DNA of 64,000 nucleotides, taken from Skeletonema tropicum. Lineage: Eukaryota > Bacillariophyta > Thalassiosirophyceae > Thalassiosirales > Thalassiosiraceae. Below the pieces are notes generated by a model. The model had not been told where the DNA came from. It saw only the letters and a program-made list of their open reading frames with translations, and did not search any database. Positions 1 to 11,526 of this stretch are shown here, in pieces; the first letter of the stretch is position 1; each line of letters starts with the position of its first letter. The DNA is taken from contig CM074130.1 of NCBI GenBank assembly GCA_037178625.1, positions 3,162,001-3,226,000 of the forward strand. The letters run 5' to 3'. The position numbers were made by a program, and so were the translations under genes.

Positions 1-258
1 GAAGTGCCCTCATAACGGATCCCAAATGTTAGTTAATTGTCATTGTTCATATGTATTTGGTCACTTTTTCGGTCTAGTTTTGTGCGTTGTTTTTTGCATT
101 GGCACTGAATAAAACTTGTTGTATAATTAGTTCTTCATATTTCTCTTCAAATGATGGTACTTATGTATTGTTGCTTTGTCGACATCGTTGATTATGTAAA
201 TTCTAGAGGGTACGATACATCTTTCTTGAAGTCTCAAGACTTACTATGTTGTTGTAAG
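1..258. other. Left-edge intergenic sequence, no gene seen
   Basis: This is AT-rich sequence before the repeat element that starts at 259. The only open frame in it runs on into that element and has no recognisable protein character. I see no gene here. Confidence 0.6.
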
Positions 259-642
259 CAGGGTTGTATCCACTCCGTACCCACCGAAAAAATACCTGGG
301 TACATAGCAGGTATTTTTGGGTATTGGGTGCAACTATTTTACGTACCTGCTCGATTTCTGTATGGGTGCTTACCTGATACGTACTTACCTAAGGGTAACT
401 ACCTTCTGGGTACTCCTAATCAGGTACAAATGAGCTCAAAATACCCGTAAAATAGCGAAATTCACCCCTGAAATGGCCAAAATTCTTCAAAAAAGTACCC
501 ATTCAAGGACCTTACTCGTACCTAACTGGGTCACCTAGGTAATGGGTACGTAACCAAGTAATACGTACCCAGTCGAAAATACGGATGGGTATTACCCAAT
601 ACGTACGTACCTACGTATTTTCGGACTCTAGGTATAACCCTG
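259..642. mobile_element. MITE-like non-autonomous DNA element with inverted ends
   Basis: The ends are imperfect inverted repeats. The left end begins CAGGGTTGTATCC at 259 and the right end finishes GGTATAACCCTG at 642. The inner sequence continues the match as CCGAAAAAATACC against GTATTTTCGG. The 8 bases outside each end are gttgtaag and gttgtaca, a 6-of-8 match that fits a decayed 8-bp target-site duplication of the hAT type. The interior has no coding capacity and is packed with GTACC/GGGTA words in both orientations, so it could fold back. Assignment to hAT is inference from the CAGGG end and the duplication length. Confidence 0.55.
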
Positions 643-897
643 GTTGTACATACATATATATATATATGTATAAGTACTTCTATGTAAGACACTTCGACAC
701 GGTACTATTATCTTGCGTCTGATAAGACAGGTACGTAGACGGAGCGACATTTTGATGATGTTTTTTCTCTGACTCACATCTCACATCTCACATCTCACCT
801 GCGTGCACTGTTGTTGTTGTTCCTGCTTGCATGCTATCTGATTATTTGGCAGCGATGCGTCTACGAGACATAATACGTGGGGAGTATGAGCTGAAGG
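643..897. repeat. Short microsatellites upstream of the first gene
   Basis: An alternating TA tract lies near 653-671, and four heptamers of the form CTCACAT lie at about 773-799. Both sit just upstream of the start at 898. They are probably promoter-region or 5'UTR low complexity. No gene is seen. Confidence 0.5.
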
Positions 898-1743
898 ATG
901 ATCATGTCGAAAACGATTGTTACCGTAATGACGGTACTACTTGTATCACTACGCTCTACTACGGTTGTTTCTTTCTGTGCACCGACCTCGAGGGAAAGTA
1001 TGTTTCGACTCCGCAGTAGAGCTCTGTCATCATCTAAGACTTCTTCTGACACAGCATTTTGGAGCTCAAATCAAGACTGCTGGCGTCCGGATGTCCGGGA
1101 TGTTGAAAGGATCTCGTTCGGGCAGCCTGCGAAGAAGAAAGGAACTGGTAGCAGAGGAATACCTCACCGTCTAAATGAAGATGAGCGAAGATCATTCGAC
1201 CAAGCACGGAGACAGGGCTTCCTTCAGGTCACTGGGTCTGCATGGCGATCTCAACGTAGGGATGCCCCCCTGCTCAACACGTACAGAAGTTTGAGCGATG
1301 CACGTGGAAAACCAGCTATTGTATTGCATAAACTTAGCCCAACACCGTCGGGAGATCACGAAGATAAGTTGGTTGTAGATCTATCCCCGTTGCGCTTTCC
1401 TGAAGAGTTTGATACGGTTGGCAAAGAGCTGAAAGCAATGATTCAGGCAGAATACAATTTAGAAAGCTTCGTTGACAGTGAGGAAGGTCAACAAGACTCT
1501 GAAGAAGACGAACGGTTGAGTATCGTGGAAGCGAGCGATGAAGATCAATATGACACTCGGCCTATATATCAATTACCGCCATTTCAGCTTGGATGGAATG
1601 TATCACGTCAAGAAGGCAAGAAAATTGGAAAATATCTGGCTGAAATCTTTGATACAATAGAGAAATCAGCCTCAAAATCGAAGAAACAAAGAGGAGTAAA
1701 GCCAGGGAAAGGCAGACGTTCTGGTGGTTATGGCATCGGATAA
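898..1743 (+). CDS. Plastid-type preprotein of unknown function
   Basis: This is a 281-residue intact open frame. Residues 1-25 form a hydrophobic signal peptide ending VVS, followed by FCAP, which matches the signal-peptide/transit junction of diatom plastid preproteins. The next 20 residues are Ser/Arg rich, like a transit peptide. The mature part has a basic segment rich in Arg (residues 75-125), an acidic segment around 190-220, and a Lys/Arg/Gly-rich tail. I do not recognise a domain. It could be a plastid nucleic-acid-associated protein given its charge pattern, but that is a guess. The ATG at 904 is an equally good start. It converges on the SART3-like gene with 75 bp between stop codons. 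Confidence 0.7.
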   Translation: MIMSKTIVTVMTVLLVSLRSTTVVSFCAPTSRESMFRLRSRALSSSKTSSDTAFWSSNQDCWRPDVRDVERISFGQPAKKKGTGSRGIPHRLNEDERRSFDQARRQGFLQVTGSAWRSQRRDAPLLNTYRSLSDARGKPAIVLHKLSPTPSGDHEDKLVVDLSPLRFPEEFDTVGKELKAMIQAEYNLESFVDSEEGQQDSEEDERLSIVEASDEDQYDTRPIYQLPPFQLGWNVSRQEGKKIGKYLAEIFDTIEKSASKSKKQRGVKPGKGRRSGGYGIG

Positions 1744-1818
1744 ATCTATCAAACGACAATTGTAACTATCAGCTATGAAAAATTGTAACTTTATCATTCC
1801 TCTGTCAACAAGTGCGAA

Positions 1819-4800
1819 TTACTTTTTTGTGTCGAGAATGGGCTTCCGTTTCATTGTCCTAGGCTTGAACGATAGAACGCTGAGGGAAATAGAACTCGGA
1901 GCTTCGACATCGCCAACTCCAGTATCTTTGTTAGACTTTCCAACTCCTTCACTGTCACAATCCATTCTGTCTTTGTTTGTTTCCACTTGTAGTTTTGATG
2001 CTTTCTTCATTTGATTCCGTTTGGAACTTTTCCCTTCACCTTTCGGCTTGACACGATGCATCCCTTGCGGAACAATACCAACAGCAGGTAGGTGAGATCT
2101 TTGGATCTTAATCAAGTTTCCACCTATATCCAATGCCCCATCTTTCAAGAGGGCCCTCTCAACAGAGATACTCTCTTCAAATTGTACCAGACCTGAGCAT
2201 TTCGATTCGCCAGGATGATGCCCACCCTTTCCAAATTTCTTCTCTCGGAGAATTTTTGCATGTACAATGTCTCCAATTTCTTTGCGGAATACATCTACGA
2301 GGTCCATGTCTTGTGTTTCCTTGCAAAGATTAGATACATGGATTGTATACGGGTGCGCAGGATACTCTAACTTGCCGATTCGAACTTTGTGGACTCCATC
2401 CGTCTTCTTAGGCTGCTTCAAATTTGTTTGGATTTTGACTTTCTTGGTCCTGGCTTGGCTAGGTATTTCATCATCACCATCTTCTTCCATTGCCTCGGTC
2501 GGAGGAGCATCTTCCACTGCTTTTCGTTTCCCATGCTTATCATCGGATTGTTCATGTTCATTTCCATTGGTAATCATTTGCGGTGGTGGTGGTGGGGTCC
2601 ACAGAGCCATTTTGCTTTGTACTAACGTTTGCGCTCGGGACAAAGTTTCATCAGATCCAAAAGAACGCTCAAAGCACAAGAATTCTCTACACAAGTCCAA
2701 TAATGAGCTGTCATAACTCTTTTCAAACATGTCAGTTGCCTCTCCCCGTGTAAAATCGATGTTAGTTTCACTTTGTCCGGCTTTTCGCACAGATGACAAG
2801 GCTCGATTGTAAAGTCCCCGTGTTTTGCGAATTACAGATGGAACTGCCGAAAAACCATCCGGATTTGACTGAGAAAAATTGTTGTCGCCTCCAAATGAAT
2901 ACACATGAGATGAGCTAACATATCGTATGTACTCCAGCCACGAATTAGGGTTGCTTGGTTTCTCTGCCTTGACAAGCTTTTCGAAGCAGCGAATCGCCTC
3001 CATGTCTTGCGGATCAGACCTATTCACATCTTGCATATCGTTGACGTCATTCTTGGCAATAGGGCAGAGGACATACGCTTCCGAGGTTGCGCGATGTTTC
3101 CAGAACGTCACTTTACCCCCTACCCAAGTTGAGTGTGTTTTGAACAAATAATTCTCAGTGTCATCATACATATCCCTTATGTCTTCAATCAGATCCTTTA
3201 CTTCTTCGATTACAGATGGATCCAATTGTTGATAAATGACGGATGTTTTGGGCGATTTTTGCTTTTTGGTTGCGATTACATTCATCATTTCCTCTTCGTC
3301 AAAATCTTTTCCCGTAGACCGCAACGATATCAGACTTAGCAACCTTCTTTTCACAACATTTATTGCCACCAGTCTCAAATTAAGCATTGCTTCTTTATTG
3401 GATGAAAGAAACCCCAATTCTATCGCTTCTTTAATAACTGCACCAATATCATCTGGCTCCAAGGTGATTGATACTAACCCAATGGTCGTCATGCGTTTCT
3501 CAAAAAGTGCACTGCTATAAGGGCAATTTCTAATGGAGCGACGAGATGCTGAAAGTAGGCCATGCTCGATACGAGATTGTTGTTGTAGAAGTTCCTGGGA
3601 ATTTTGCTTCCCATTCTTGAGATCATGTCTCGTAGAAAGAAATTCCTCGCTCAGAAATTTCATGTAAGATGCCCACAAGGCTTCAACAGTTGGGCATTCA
3701 GAGATAGCCCGTTCGTAGAGAGAGACAATAATATCATAACCATGGTCGGCAACAAGATCCTGGAGCGGTGATCCGTCATTGTCACTCCCACTCCCAGTTT
3801 TTCCTTTTCGTGTTGTTACGTCTTGATAGATGCGTCTAATATAGGAAATTGCTTTCAAAAAGGCTCGCGACGTTTCAGCTCCTCCCAACCCCAAGAGAAA
3901 CCTAATCGCTACATCGTCGGTTTCGGCCAAAACTATGCGATCCCAGCAGTAATTTCTATGCTTCAAAGATTCTAGATAGCTGCTGACATTTTTTGATTCT
4001 GGCATGCCTTGATCTTGCTGCTCTCGAAACAACGACAGCCAGGGCAATGCGATTCCCTCGTTTGACATGGCAACGTCTATTTGATTTTCACACGAAGACA
4101 GAACATTCGTAAGCGACGACGTTACCCTTCTATTTGCATCAATATTAGCCCAAACAGATGTTTTGCGCCCCTCTAGCTGTGTTGTTGCGTTGACTTTTTC
4201 ACTCTCGTTCGCTTCATCGTAAGATGCAATTATTAGTGAACACGCCCCTTCCCACAAGCACTCCATATCCTGCATCATTTCATCGTTGGATCCTTCTCCC
4301 ATTGGCGTTCGGCTCCATTTGTCAAAGACACCACATAATTCGTCCATAATTGACGCAGATTGACGTGGTTGTTCTTTGGCTACCAGCGAAAGACGCAGCA
4401 AAAGGAAAGAAGCATATAATCTGAACATGTCCGAAACAATGAACCCTTCATTTACATGCGTCCCCCTGCCAACAGATTGCCACTCTTTCAAGAACGCACT
4501 GGACACTTTGTTGCTACTACCAATCTCTCCGCATTCGCATTCATAGGCGATCGTATTTTCAAGGTTATACAAATGAAGTAGAGCACACCCCGGGAATTCA
4601 ATCAGCGCCAGTTCCAAAATGCCAGCAGATGATTCGTACGCTTCCCTTTTGGCTTGAACTACCAATTGCTGCTGCTGAGAGCTGTCATCAATAGCCGTTT
4701 TTTCCATCATCCACAATCCCTCCATCAAGGCCCTCGTATCTTGAGCATACTGCATCCAAAGCAGCGGAGTCATGGGACAATTTTTCGAAAGGGAGGCAAA

Positions 4801-4932
4801 TCCATCCATGGATTGTTGTAGTGCGTCCAGATCAGGCGTTGAAGCGGCAGTGGAGGCATATGCGGTCCGGCGGTGCTGCTGAATCGATTGCACGCATTCA
4901 TCATAGTTGTATGACATGATTATTGTTAACAA
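1819..4932 (-). CDS. SART3: SART3/Prp24-like U4/U6 snRNP recycling factor
   Basis: This is a 1,037-residue single-exon gene. The N-terminal 600 or so residues are helical with repeated W/Y-x-x-Y/F patterns typical of HAT repeats. A basic, Lys-rich linker follows. One clear RRM lies near residues 845-935, with RNP2 IHVSNL and RNP1 CSGLVQFE. The extreme C-terminus, LSFKPRTMKRK, resembles the LSm-interaction tail of SART3/Prp24 proteins. In that family the protein anneals U4 with U6 snRNA after splicing, in the nucleus. Human SART3 has two RRMs; only one is obvious here. The second Met (sixth residue) is an equally plausible start. Prp39 and CstF-77 also have HAT repeats, but the RRM and tail favour SART3. 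Confidence 0.8.
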   Translation of the reverse strand: MLTIIMSYNYDECVQSIQQHRRTAYASTAASTPDLDALQQSMDGFASLSKNCPMTPLLWMQYAQDTRALMEGLWMMEKTAIDDSSQQQQLVVQAKREAYESSAGILELALIEFPGCALLHLYNLENTIAYECECGEIGSSNKVSSAFLKEWQSVGRGTHVNEGFIVSDMFRLYASFLLLRLSLVAKEQPRQSASIMDELCGVFDKWSRTPMGEGSNDEMMQDMECLWEGACSLIIASYDEANESEKVNATTQLEGRKTSVWANIDANRRVTSSLTNVLSSCENQIDVAMSNEGIALPWLSLFREQQDQGMPESKNVSSYLESLKHRNYCWDRIVLAETDDVAIRFLLGLGGAETSRAFLKAISYIRRIYQDVTTRKGKTGSGSDNDGSPLQDLVADHGYDIIVSLYERAISECPTVEALWASYMKFLSEEFLSTRHDLKNGKQNSQELLQQQSRIEHGLLSASRRSIRNCPYSSALFEKRMTTIGLVSITLEPDDIGAVIKEAIELGFLSSNKEAMLNLRLVAINVVKRRLLSLISLRSTGKDFDEEEMMNVIATKKQKSPKTSVIYQQLDPSVIEEVKDLIEDIRDMYDDTENYLFKTHSTWVGGKVTFWKHRATSEAYVLCPIAKNDVNDMQDVNRSDPQDMEAIRCFEKLVKAEKPSNPNSWLEYIRYVSSSHVYSFGGDNNFSQSNPDGFSAVPSVIRKTRGLYNRALSSVRKAGQSETNIDFTRGEATDMFEKSYDSSLLDLCREFLCFERSFGSDETLSRAQTLVQSKMALWTPPPPPQMITNGNEHEQSDDKHGKRKAVEDAPPTEAMEEDGDDEIPSQARTKKVKIQTNLKQPKKTDGVHKVRIGKLEYPAHPYTIHVSNLCKETQDMDLVDVFRKEIGDIVHAKILREKKFGKGGHHPGESKCSGLVQFEESISVERALLKDGALDIGGNLIKIQRSHLPAVGIVPQGMHRVKPKGEGKSSKRNQMKKASKLQVETNKDRMDCDSEGVGKSNKDTGVGDVEAPSSISLSVLSFKPRTMKRKPILDTKK

Positions 4933-7859
4933 TGGTCACTGTTACAACATCGAGTATGTAGATTGTGATCTATTGTGATAGAGAGAGGATATATCTACTA
5001 CATACACAAGATGTTTGCTTGTTGCATGCTTTGCCGGGCCTTGGCTTATTATGGAGTGTCATAAAAGGGTGCGGCGCCGGTCAGAATGTCCACACGGGCG
5101 GTCCACATGCATTTTCCGCACCATTTTAAAATGTCCTTTGTGTCCTTCATGGAAGATAAGTATGTATATAAGTAAATAAGTATGTATCCTATCGTCTAAG
5201 TAGTCTGGGCTTCGCCAAAAAATCGGGCAGCGTGCTACAATTTTAACTTAAACCTAAAACATACTACGTTCTACATAGGAAAAAGTATAATTAGCCGTAA
5301 TCAAATGAAAGATCAGACTCTCAGCTTTCCAACGGTATGCTGCTAAGCCCCGTTCCCCCAATCCTTCTCTCGCACAAAACTTTTCTACGTACGTAGGACA
5401 ATTCCTACAGTAGCTACTCCTACCCAATTCCGGCGGGAACATGCTTTTTCTTCTGTCACAACAGACAAAGCTCACAAAATACTAACTGTACTCTTGCTAT
5501 TTTGGCAACGCTGATAGGGAGAGCTTCATCGACAACAATAAGTTAGGCAAGACTCATTCTAACCCAGAATTTCGCGTAGAATTCGGTTATCCACTCGGAA
5601 GAGGTCGAAATTCAACGTGGGAGTCAGTATTCGGCTCCACATTTCACACCTAATAAATTAACTAGGGCAACATTTGAGGTACCTTTTCCTGGCCGAATTT
5701 TCTACCACCGAGTTCAACATAGGATCTTCATATGCATAGATGCAATTAGGCTTCATCAAACTGCCTTCTCCACCCCAACGTAGCCAAGCTATGGCAGAAA
5801 ATCACTTTCGCTAGTTATTTTGATCATTTTATTAGTAGTTTGCTAATTTAGACGGATTTTTTTGTTAGCGCGCAATCAAAGCATGCAAAAATCGTTTTGT
5901 GTGACACAAGGCCGATCGCACGGGGCTTATCGCCTTCTAACTCCGCCCGTTGCAAGCCAACACAGCGGCAACCACCATGAAATTAGTTCCATGTAGCTGC
6001 GTGCTCTACTTTTTGACCACCTCCCTATCAGTGGAACCAATCTCGATCCCACCTCGTCCAATGCACCCCTAAAGGTACGAATTTGCTCATCACCACCAAT
6101 AGAATGGGTTCGTGCCTTTTGGCTCATCGGCATGGGCTATCGGTGGAGCTACACCCACCACCCAAACACCGATTATTTTTTGCCCGGGTTGAGGAGGAAA
6201 ATTTTGGCAACATATGCGGTGATATCGACAGCATAACCTGCTATACTACGCCAATCACTGCTGATTATCGCCAACCACCATCATGTGAAGGATGTTTGCC
6301 GGCGGTGGGGTCAGCGGAGGGTCTCTGATGTGTCTGTTGACACCAACCGGTAACTGTCCCAAAAAAATACAATTTAAACATCTCCGCCCTCCAGACATCG
6401 TCTTGCCAAAGATCTCAATATTACATGACTACTCCAACTACCCCAGCTTACCCTCCAAAGGTACATAGGGATGGGTGGCGCGTTCTGGATCTGAAGAGAG
6501 AAGATGTGACCTGACAATCAGCTTCGAGTAATAGGTGTATCAAATCCTACACACAATTTGAGTGGCAAATGATGACATAATAGTGGTGGATGTTGATACG
6601 GTGGAGGTTCAAACCGTCAAAAACAGCTACATTTAGTATAGTATGAAGCGGTAACGATCTACTTTGTTTGGGGGTATGAATGGGGGTCGTCATCAACTCA
6701 TTCCGAGAGGACTATTGATGTAAAAAATGTCGATAAGAGAGGGGAAGATGGACAACAGGTGGCCATACGAGGGACCCCATGCAACATATCCAAGCAATAT
6801 ATCATTACTGATAGTAATAGAGAGTATTACCGAGCTGTAGTAGTTCATGTTACCAACGTCTGTTAATTGCAAAGGTCATTTAATCTGACATAATATTTTG
6901 ATTTCAGCACAATTATGAACATTTATCACATTTAAAAGTATCCGTATACAACTGTTTATCCTTTTCAAGCACTATAATACGTCCTCATATGTCTGCGCTA
7001 ATGTGTGATGCCGTTGGATCATTCAAATGAGCTGTAAGGAGGCGTCATGAGGGTGAATATCCATCATAGCTGGCATACTTACCACCATGCTTGTTAGTGT
7101 TTGTTAGTGGTTTGTTGGTGAGTTTTGATGTGTGTTTGACTTTCTTCAACATTGCACATAGGAATTAATAATAGGTACTAAAAACGGTAATGACAAAAAA
7201 TAGCAGCTGCTTTTTTTTTGTAGCACGCAGCTACGATACTTACTTACTTCTAAGTACACCTAAGTACGCTGTGAGCCCAGACTAAGTACTCTGGAGAGAT
7301 GATGATCACTGTCTTATTTTTATTTTCATTTTCATTTTCATTTAATATGGTACTCACAACTCACAAACTTTTAAGGTTCGAGGTTATCCTTATGCGGGCG
7401 AATACCTAGAACCTAGAAAGGCCTCAAGATAGCAGAAAATCCTCTTTAAGGACATTATTCAATGCCGCTTCCCCAGACTTTGCGAGAATGAGAGACGACA
7501 TTATACAACATTAGACGTACGAACACAATAATTTTAGACGGCCTAACAAAATAAAAGACATTGTTTCTCTCCCAACCAATTCGTGATTTACTTTCCCTAT
7601 GTAGATATTAATTCCTACAATTTTTTGTAGGTTGGACAGATGAGTTCGCAACTTCGCAAACTCGAGGAGAAGTTGGCTGAACGTTCTCTGCTGATTCCGG
7701 GACAAAGCCACGGCCTCTCGGCTGCCATCTTCTCTCCTGCAAACTGCACGCAGCATCCATACTATCGCAGTTCTGCTCGTTGATAGGAGTATTTCTGATG
7801 CAACTCTCGAGCACCACATGCAAAGAGTTGTCGACAATTAAGAATAAATATACACCATC
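4933..7859. other. 2.9-kb gene-free region
   Basis: No open frame here has protein-like composition, and I found no tRNA, rRNA or transposase. It is AT rich. A short TTTTCA hexamer run lies at about 7315-7342, roughly 0.5 kb before the HSF gene. It separates two divergently transcribed genes, so both promoters should lie inside it. Confidence 0.5.
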
Positions 7860-9420
7860 ATGAGCGAAACTAATGTTAACATCCTGCTTCACGGCGTCGA
7901 CGTCGATCTTTTCTCCATGTCCATGAATAGAGAGGAGAATTCTCCGTCTCCATCATCCTCTGAGTTGGACCTAGGCGGGTCCAATCACGATTCTTTTCCA
8001 ACAGTTCTACATCGCATCGTTTCTGATGAATCAAGTGATGATTGCATTCATTGGCTACCATGTGGTACGCACTTCGTTATCTTTGACAAGGAGAAGGTGA
8101 GCTTCCGATATGAACATGTTTATCATATTATTTCTTACGTCACTCTCTCCAATTCTCACATGCTGCCGTCAGTTTTCAAAGAAGGTCATACCCATTTATT
8201 TTGGGAGTAGAGGAGCAACCAAGTTCACTAGCTTCACCAGACGTCTGAAACGGTGGAAATTCACCCGAATATCGAAGGGTCCACAGCTGGGGGCATATTA
8301 CCATGAGAACTTTGTTAAGGACAAGCCCGACCTCTTGAAAAAGATTGTCTACCCCGGCGCCAAGGCTAAACCGGTCGCAAGCTCGCCATCAAAGAGCAAT
8401 GATAAGGTCAAGAGTTCAAACAAGGCTCGTAGGAGGGTCTCCACCGGTTCTCTCTCGAGGCCTCTCATCGTAGGCTCTCGTTCGACCTCGACGCCTACTG
8501 TCGATGATTTTACCTCGATGACAGTTGTCGACCCCTTCGATGTCGCCATTAATTCAATCTCGGCGCCTATGCAAGACGATTTGCTGGAAATATCTGATAA
8601 GCTTGATATATCTCCCATGCCAATCAAAAAAACTTTTCAAATGTCACCCGAATCCCCCTCATTAACAAAGGACTTCACAAACTGGCTCTCTGATACAGCA
8701 TTCGGTGACAATGGTATGAACAGTCAATTGGCTCACAAATTACTTTCTTCGCCAATAGAACCTGCTGTGCGAAGATCATCCAAGCTACCAAGGCGCCACT
8801 CTTGTATTGCAAGTATTCACTCAACAAATACTAGTTACAATGTACCATTGAATGATGTTGATGCCACCGCGATAAAAAATTCTGAGTTTAGCTCCGTGCC
8901 AACTGCTCATTTCCCTCTTCCATCGACATCGACCTCATCTTACAATCGTGGCATGACAGATGATAATTCGTTACCTTCAACAAACAGTACCCAGAATTGG
9001 CCTGCAGCTGTGTCGAAGGTAATGCAGGAGCAGATGCAACAAAAGTTGCAGGAGCAGATGCAACAAAAGTTGCAGCAGCAGATGCAACAAAAGTTGCAGC
9101 AGCAAACACAGCAACAGTTTGTCGGTGGGTCTCAATCACGGCCATTCCTAGTTGAGCAGAGGCTGCAACAAATGCAGCAGCAGCAACAGCAACAAAAGCA
9201 ACAACTAACACAAACACAGCTGCAACATTTTGTTGGAGGATTATCAGCGCATGAGGGACAAATAACAGACCTGAAGCAGACCCAGCGACCATCGCAAACT
9301 GAATCACAGTCGCAATCACTGTCACAAAGAAGCAGTTTTCTAGACGAATTGGATGATTTTCTCCGCGGTTCAAAGGAGAGGGAGTTCAATCTTGATGACT
9401 TCTTAAACGGCAGCCACTGA
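7860..9420 (+). CDS. Heat shock factor family transcription factor
   Basis: There are two exons, 7860-8096 and 8173-9420, with a 76-nt GTGAGC...CAG intron in phase 0, giving 494 residues. The intron splits the HSF DNA-binding domain (about residues 44-135). FPTVLHRIV is helix 1, and the recognition-helix region after the intron reads FTSFTRRLKRWKF. A Ser/Thr-rich region follows. A Gln-rich segment encoded at 9020-9240 contains a repeated MQQKLQ/QEQ unit and may act as activation or oligomerisation domain. The C-terminus has two acidic Leu/Phe motifs (LDELDDFLRG and LDDFLNG). HSFs are the largest transcription-factor family in diatoms. The role of this copy cannot be told from sequence. Confidence 0.85.
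9020..9240 (+). repeat. Imperfect CAG/CAA-rich repeat inside the HSF gene
   Basis: Tandem copies of a 24-nt unit encoding QEQMQQKL-like octapeptides are followed by a simple CAG/CAA run. The repeat keeps the reading frame, so it gives a polyglutamine-rich segment. Length variation between strains is likely. Confidence 0.7.
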
Positions 9421-9569
9421 ATGTCGTTCGCTTGTGTATGCCCTTAACACGAATAATTGTATGGTACGGCTCTTTGCTTTGTCTCAAAGGAAGCCATTTT
9501 GAGTATATGAACATGGTAGAATTGAATTGAATCCTTAGTTTTTAATTTAAATCAAGAATGAGTGATATC

Positions 9570-11256
9570 TCACGCTAAACTCATCTTAGTCCCAATTGCA
9601 GCGATAGCAATACCTATGAGGTTCACAATCATCGCAAATTTTCCCTCCTTCTTCTGACTGGCAGTAGCCTTGTCACCAAGATTCTTCACAGCGGCTCTGA
9701 ACATGAGCGATGGGAATACAAAAATGAGCGCTGTACCAAATACAGCTCCACTAATAGAAGAGACAAATGATAAATCAGTGAGCTTCCATGCCATTGCAGT
9801 CGTTATAGCGAGAAGTGCGTATGTAGTTTGGTTGAGGAGAGATGCGGTGCGCTTTTCCTCGGGAATTCTCAATAGATCAAGTGTTCCATCTCTCGTTCCA
9901 ACAAAGAGGAGTGGGTAGCTGAAAAGACGAATCGATGCAACAATGTTAAGATGAGGAAGCACTTTTGACAAAAAGTAGTAGATCAAAGCATTTTCAAGAT
10001 AACTCACGAAAAGATAAGAGAGATTGCCACCGCAAATCTACTGGCACTGATGAGAAGATCCTTTGTGGAATAATTATTCAAAATAAGCCCGTCACAGTTC
10101 GCCCCAAAAGTTAAGAATGCCATTGCAGATACAGCTGCATAAATTGCAGTTGAGATTCCAAATGAAATACTAGTCATCTTCCCAAACCGAGGCATGGTGT
10201 TGTCTTTGAGTTCACGGAAGAATCGAGGAGCATTGAAATGAGCAATATAAGCAGTACTCAACATGCATACCAAAATAAGGGAGTTGGCAGACATAACGCC
10301 GGAAGCGCCAACAGTTCCAAAGCTGGGTTGCATGTTGGCAGCAATATCTGCAGCGAAGCGACCTCCTTCAGCATATGCTCCACCAAAGTATCGAATACCG
10401 ATGGCAAAGGATGTGTAAGCCATTCCAGTAATACCGAGAAGCGAGAAAGGTGCAAGTGTTGCAAGATTCTTTACCAAACACAAAGGAAGGAGGATGAGCG
10501 TAGTCACACCAATGAGTGATCGAGTGCGGGTAGTAGCAATTGAGAATGTAGACAGCAAATCACGAATGGAATCTGCAAGAATCATGGAGTATGATAAATT
10601 TCCCATGAAACAATCCAAAGCCGACGAAAGAGCTACAATCCAAGCAGTCTTGGTTCCTCGTGTTTTGTCCCAAGCATCTGCGTAGGATGTTGCGCCAGTC
10701 ATCTTGCATACACGTGCAATGAGCATGAAGGTGTATGCGGAGATAGCACCGGTGAAAATAGTAAGAAATGTTGCCGGAATAAGGGCACTAGGAGCGTTAC
10801 CGAAGGCAGCAATTCCTGAAAAAGTGGTTGACCAAGTTTGCAGTGCATGATGATAGTTGTTAGAGTCGAGACCCAGGAGTATACAGTTCGCTACGTTGAA
10901 GCGAAAGCGGGATGTGTTTTATTGTATGATGAACCAACATTCTGATACTCACCTGCAGGCAGACTCAATACACCAGCACCAACAATACTCTTGACCAAGT
11001 TGAATACCTCATCAGAAATAGTTGCCGTGCCCTCTGTGGAAACTGTATCATCACCGCCACCGCCTCCTGACATTTGCAACGCAGAAGTTGCCGCCACCCC
11101 GCGCTGATGGCTGCTGCTGGCCTTGGTCAATGGAATTTTAGCATAGCCCTGTCCACGTGAAGGCACCGAGGCTGGAGATGCAGAGATGAAGGCATCAGCC
11201 TCAACGAATGAGGCCGTATGGATGGCCGCCAATAACAGGGTAGCATAGACCTTCAT
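9570..11256 (-). CDS. AAAP-family amino-acid transporter with plastid-type presequence
   Basis: Three exons, 11256-10953, 10815-10008 and 9918-9570, join through introns of 137 and 89 nt into 486 residues. The signature VKSIVGAGVLSLPAG opens the membrane domain, and about 10-11 hydrophobic helices follow. The SYPLLFVGTRDG segment spanning the second junction supports the splice choice. The family moves amino acids with protons or sodium across membranes. The start at 11256 gives a signal peptide ending EADA before FISASP, a diatom plastid-type cleavage site, so the protein may sit in a plastid-surrounding or inner envelope membrane. An upstream open frame is ignored because it would bury the signal peptide. 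It is divergent from the CtIP-like gene, 270 bp away. Confidence 0.8.
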
Positions 11257-11526
11257 CTTGGTAGGTGTCGATGTCACCAAAGGTTTGTGGATGTTGTTGA
11301 TCGATGTCGAGTTTATTGAGCAGGATAAGGTTCCCGGTTCCCGAGGCAGGTACGTATGTAACTCATATCTACTAATAAACACATTAAATGTATCTACGAG
11401 TTTTTTGAGGTCATCAAGCCAAACGAACAGCAAAACTACTATGGTGCAATAAGAGGCAACAGCAATAAACCTATTTATCGTTGGCACCACCACCATCGCA
11501 CCTACCGCTACAGCCACCACAGCAAG

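Noticed and set aside
151..450. 99-codon plus-strand frame
   Set aside because: Most of it lies inside the MITE-like element and reflects its repeated words. It has no protein-like pattern.
5000..7859. tRNA, snRNA or transposon remnants in the large gene-free region
   Set aside because: I looked for cloverleaf-like arms, Sm-site or U6-like motifs and inverted ends and found none convincing by eye. A covariance-model scan would be needed.
8888..9389. Antisense frames over the HSF Gln-rich repeat
   Set aside because: Ala- or Cys-rich products of CAG/CAA repeats read on the opposite strand.
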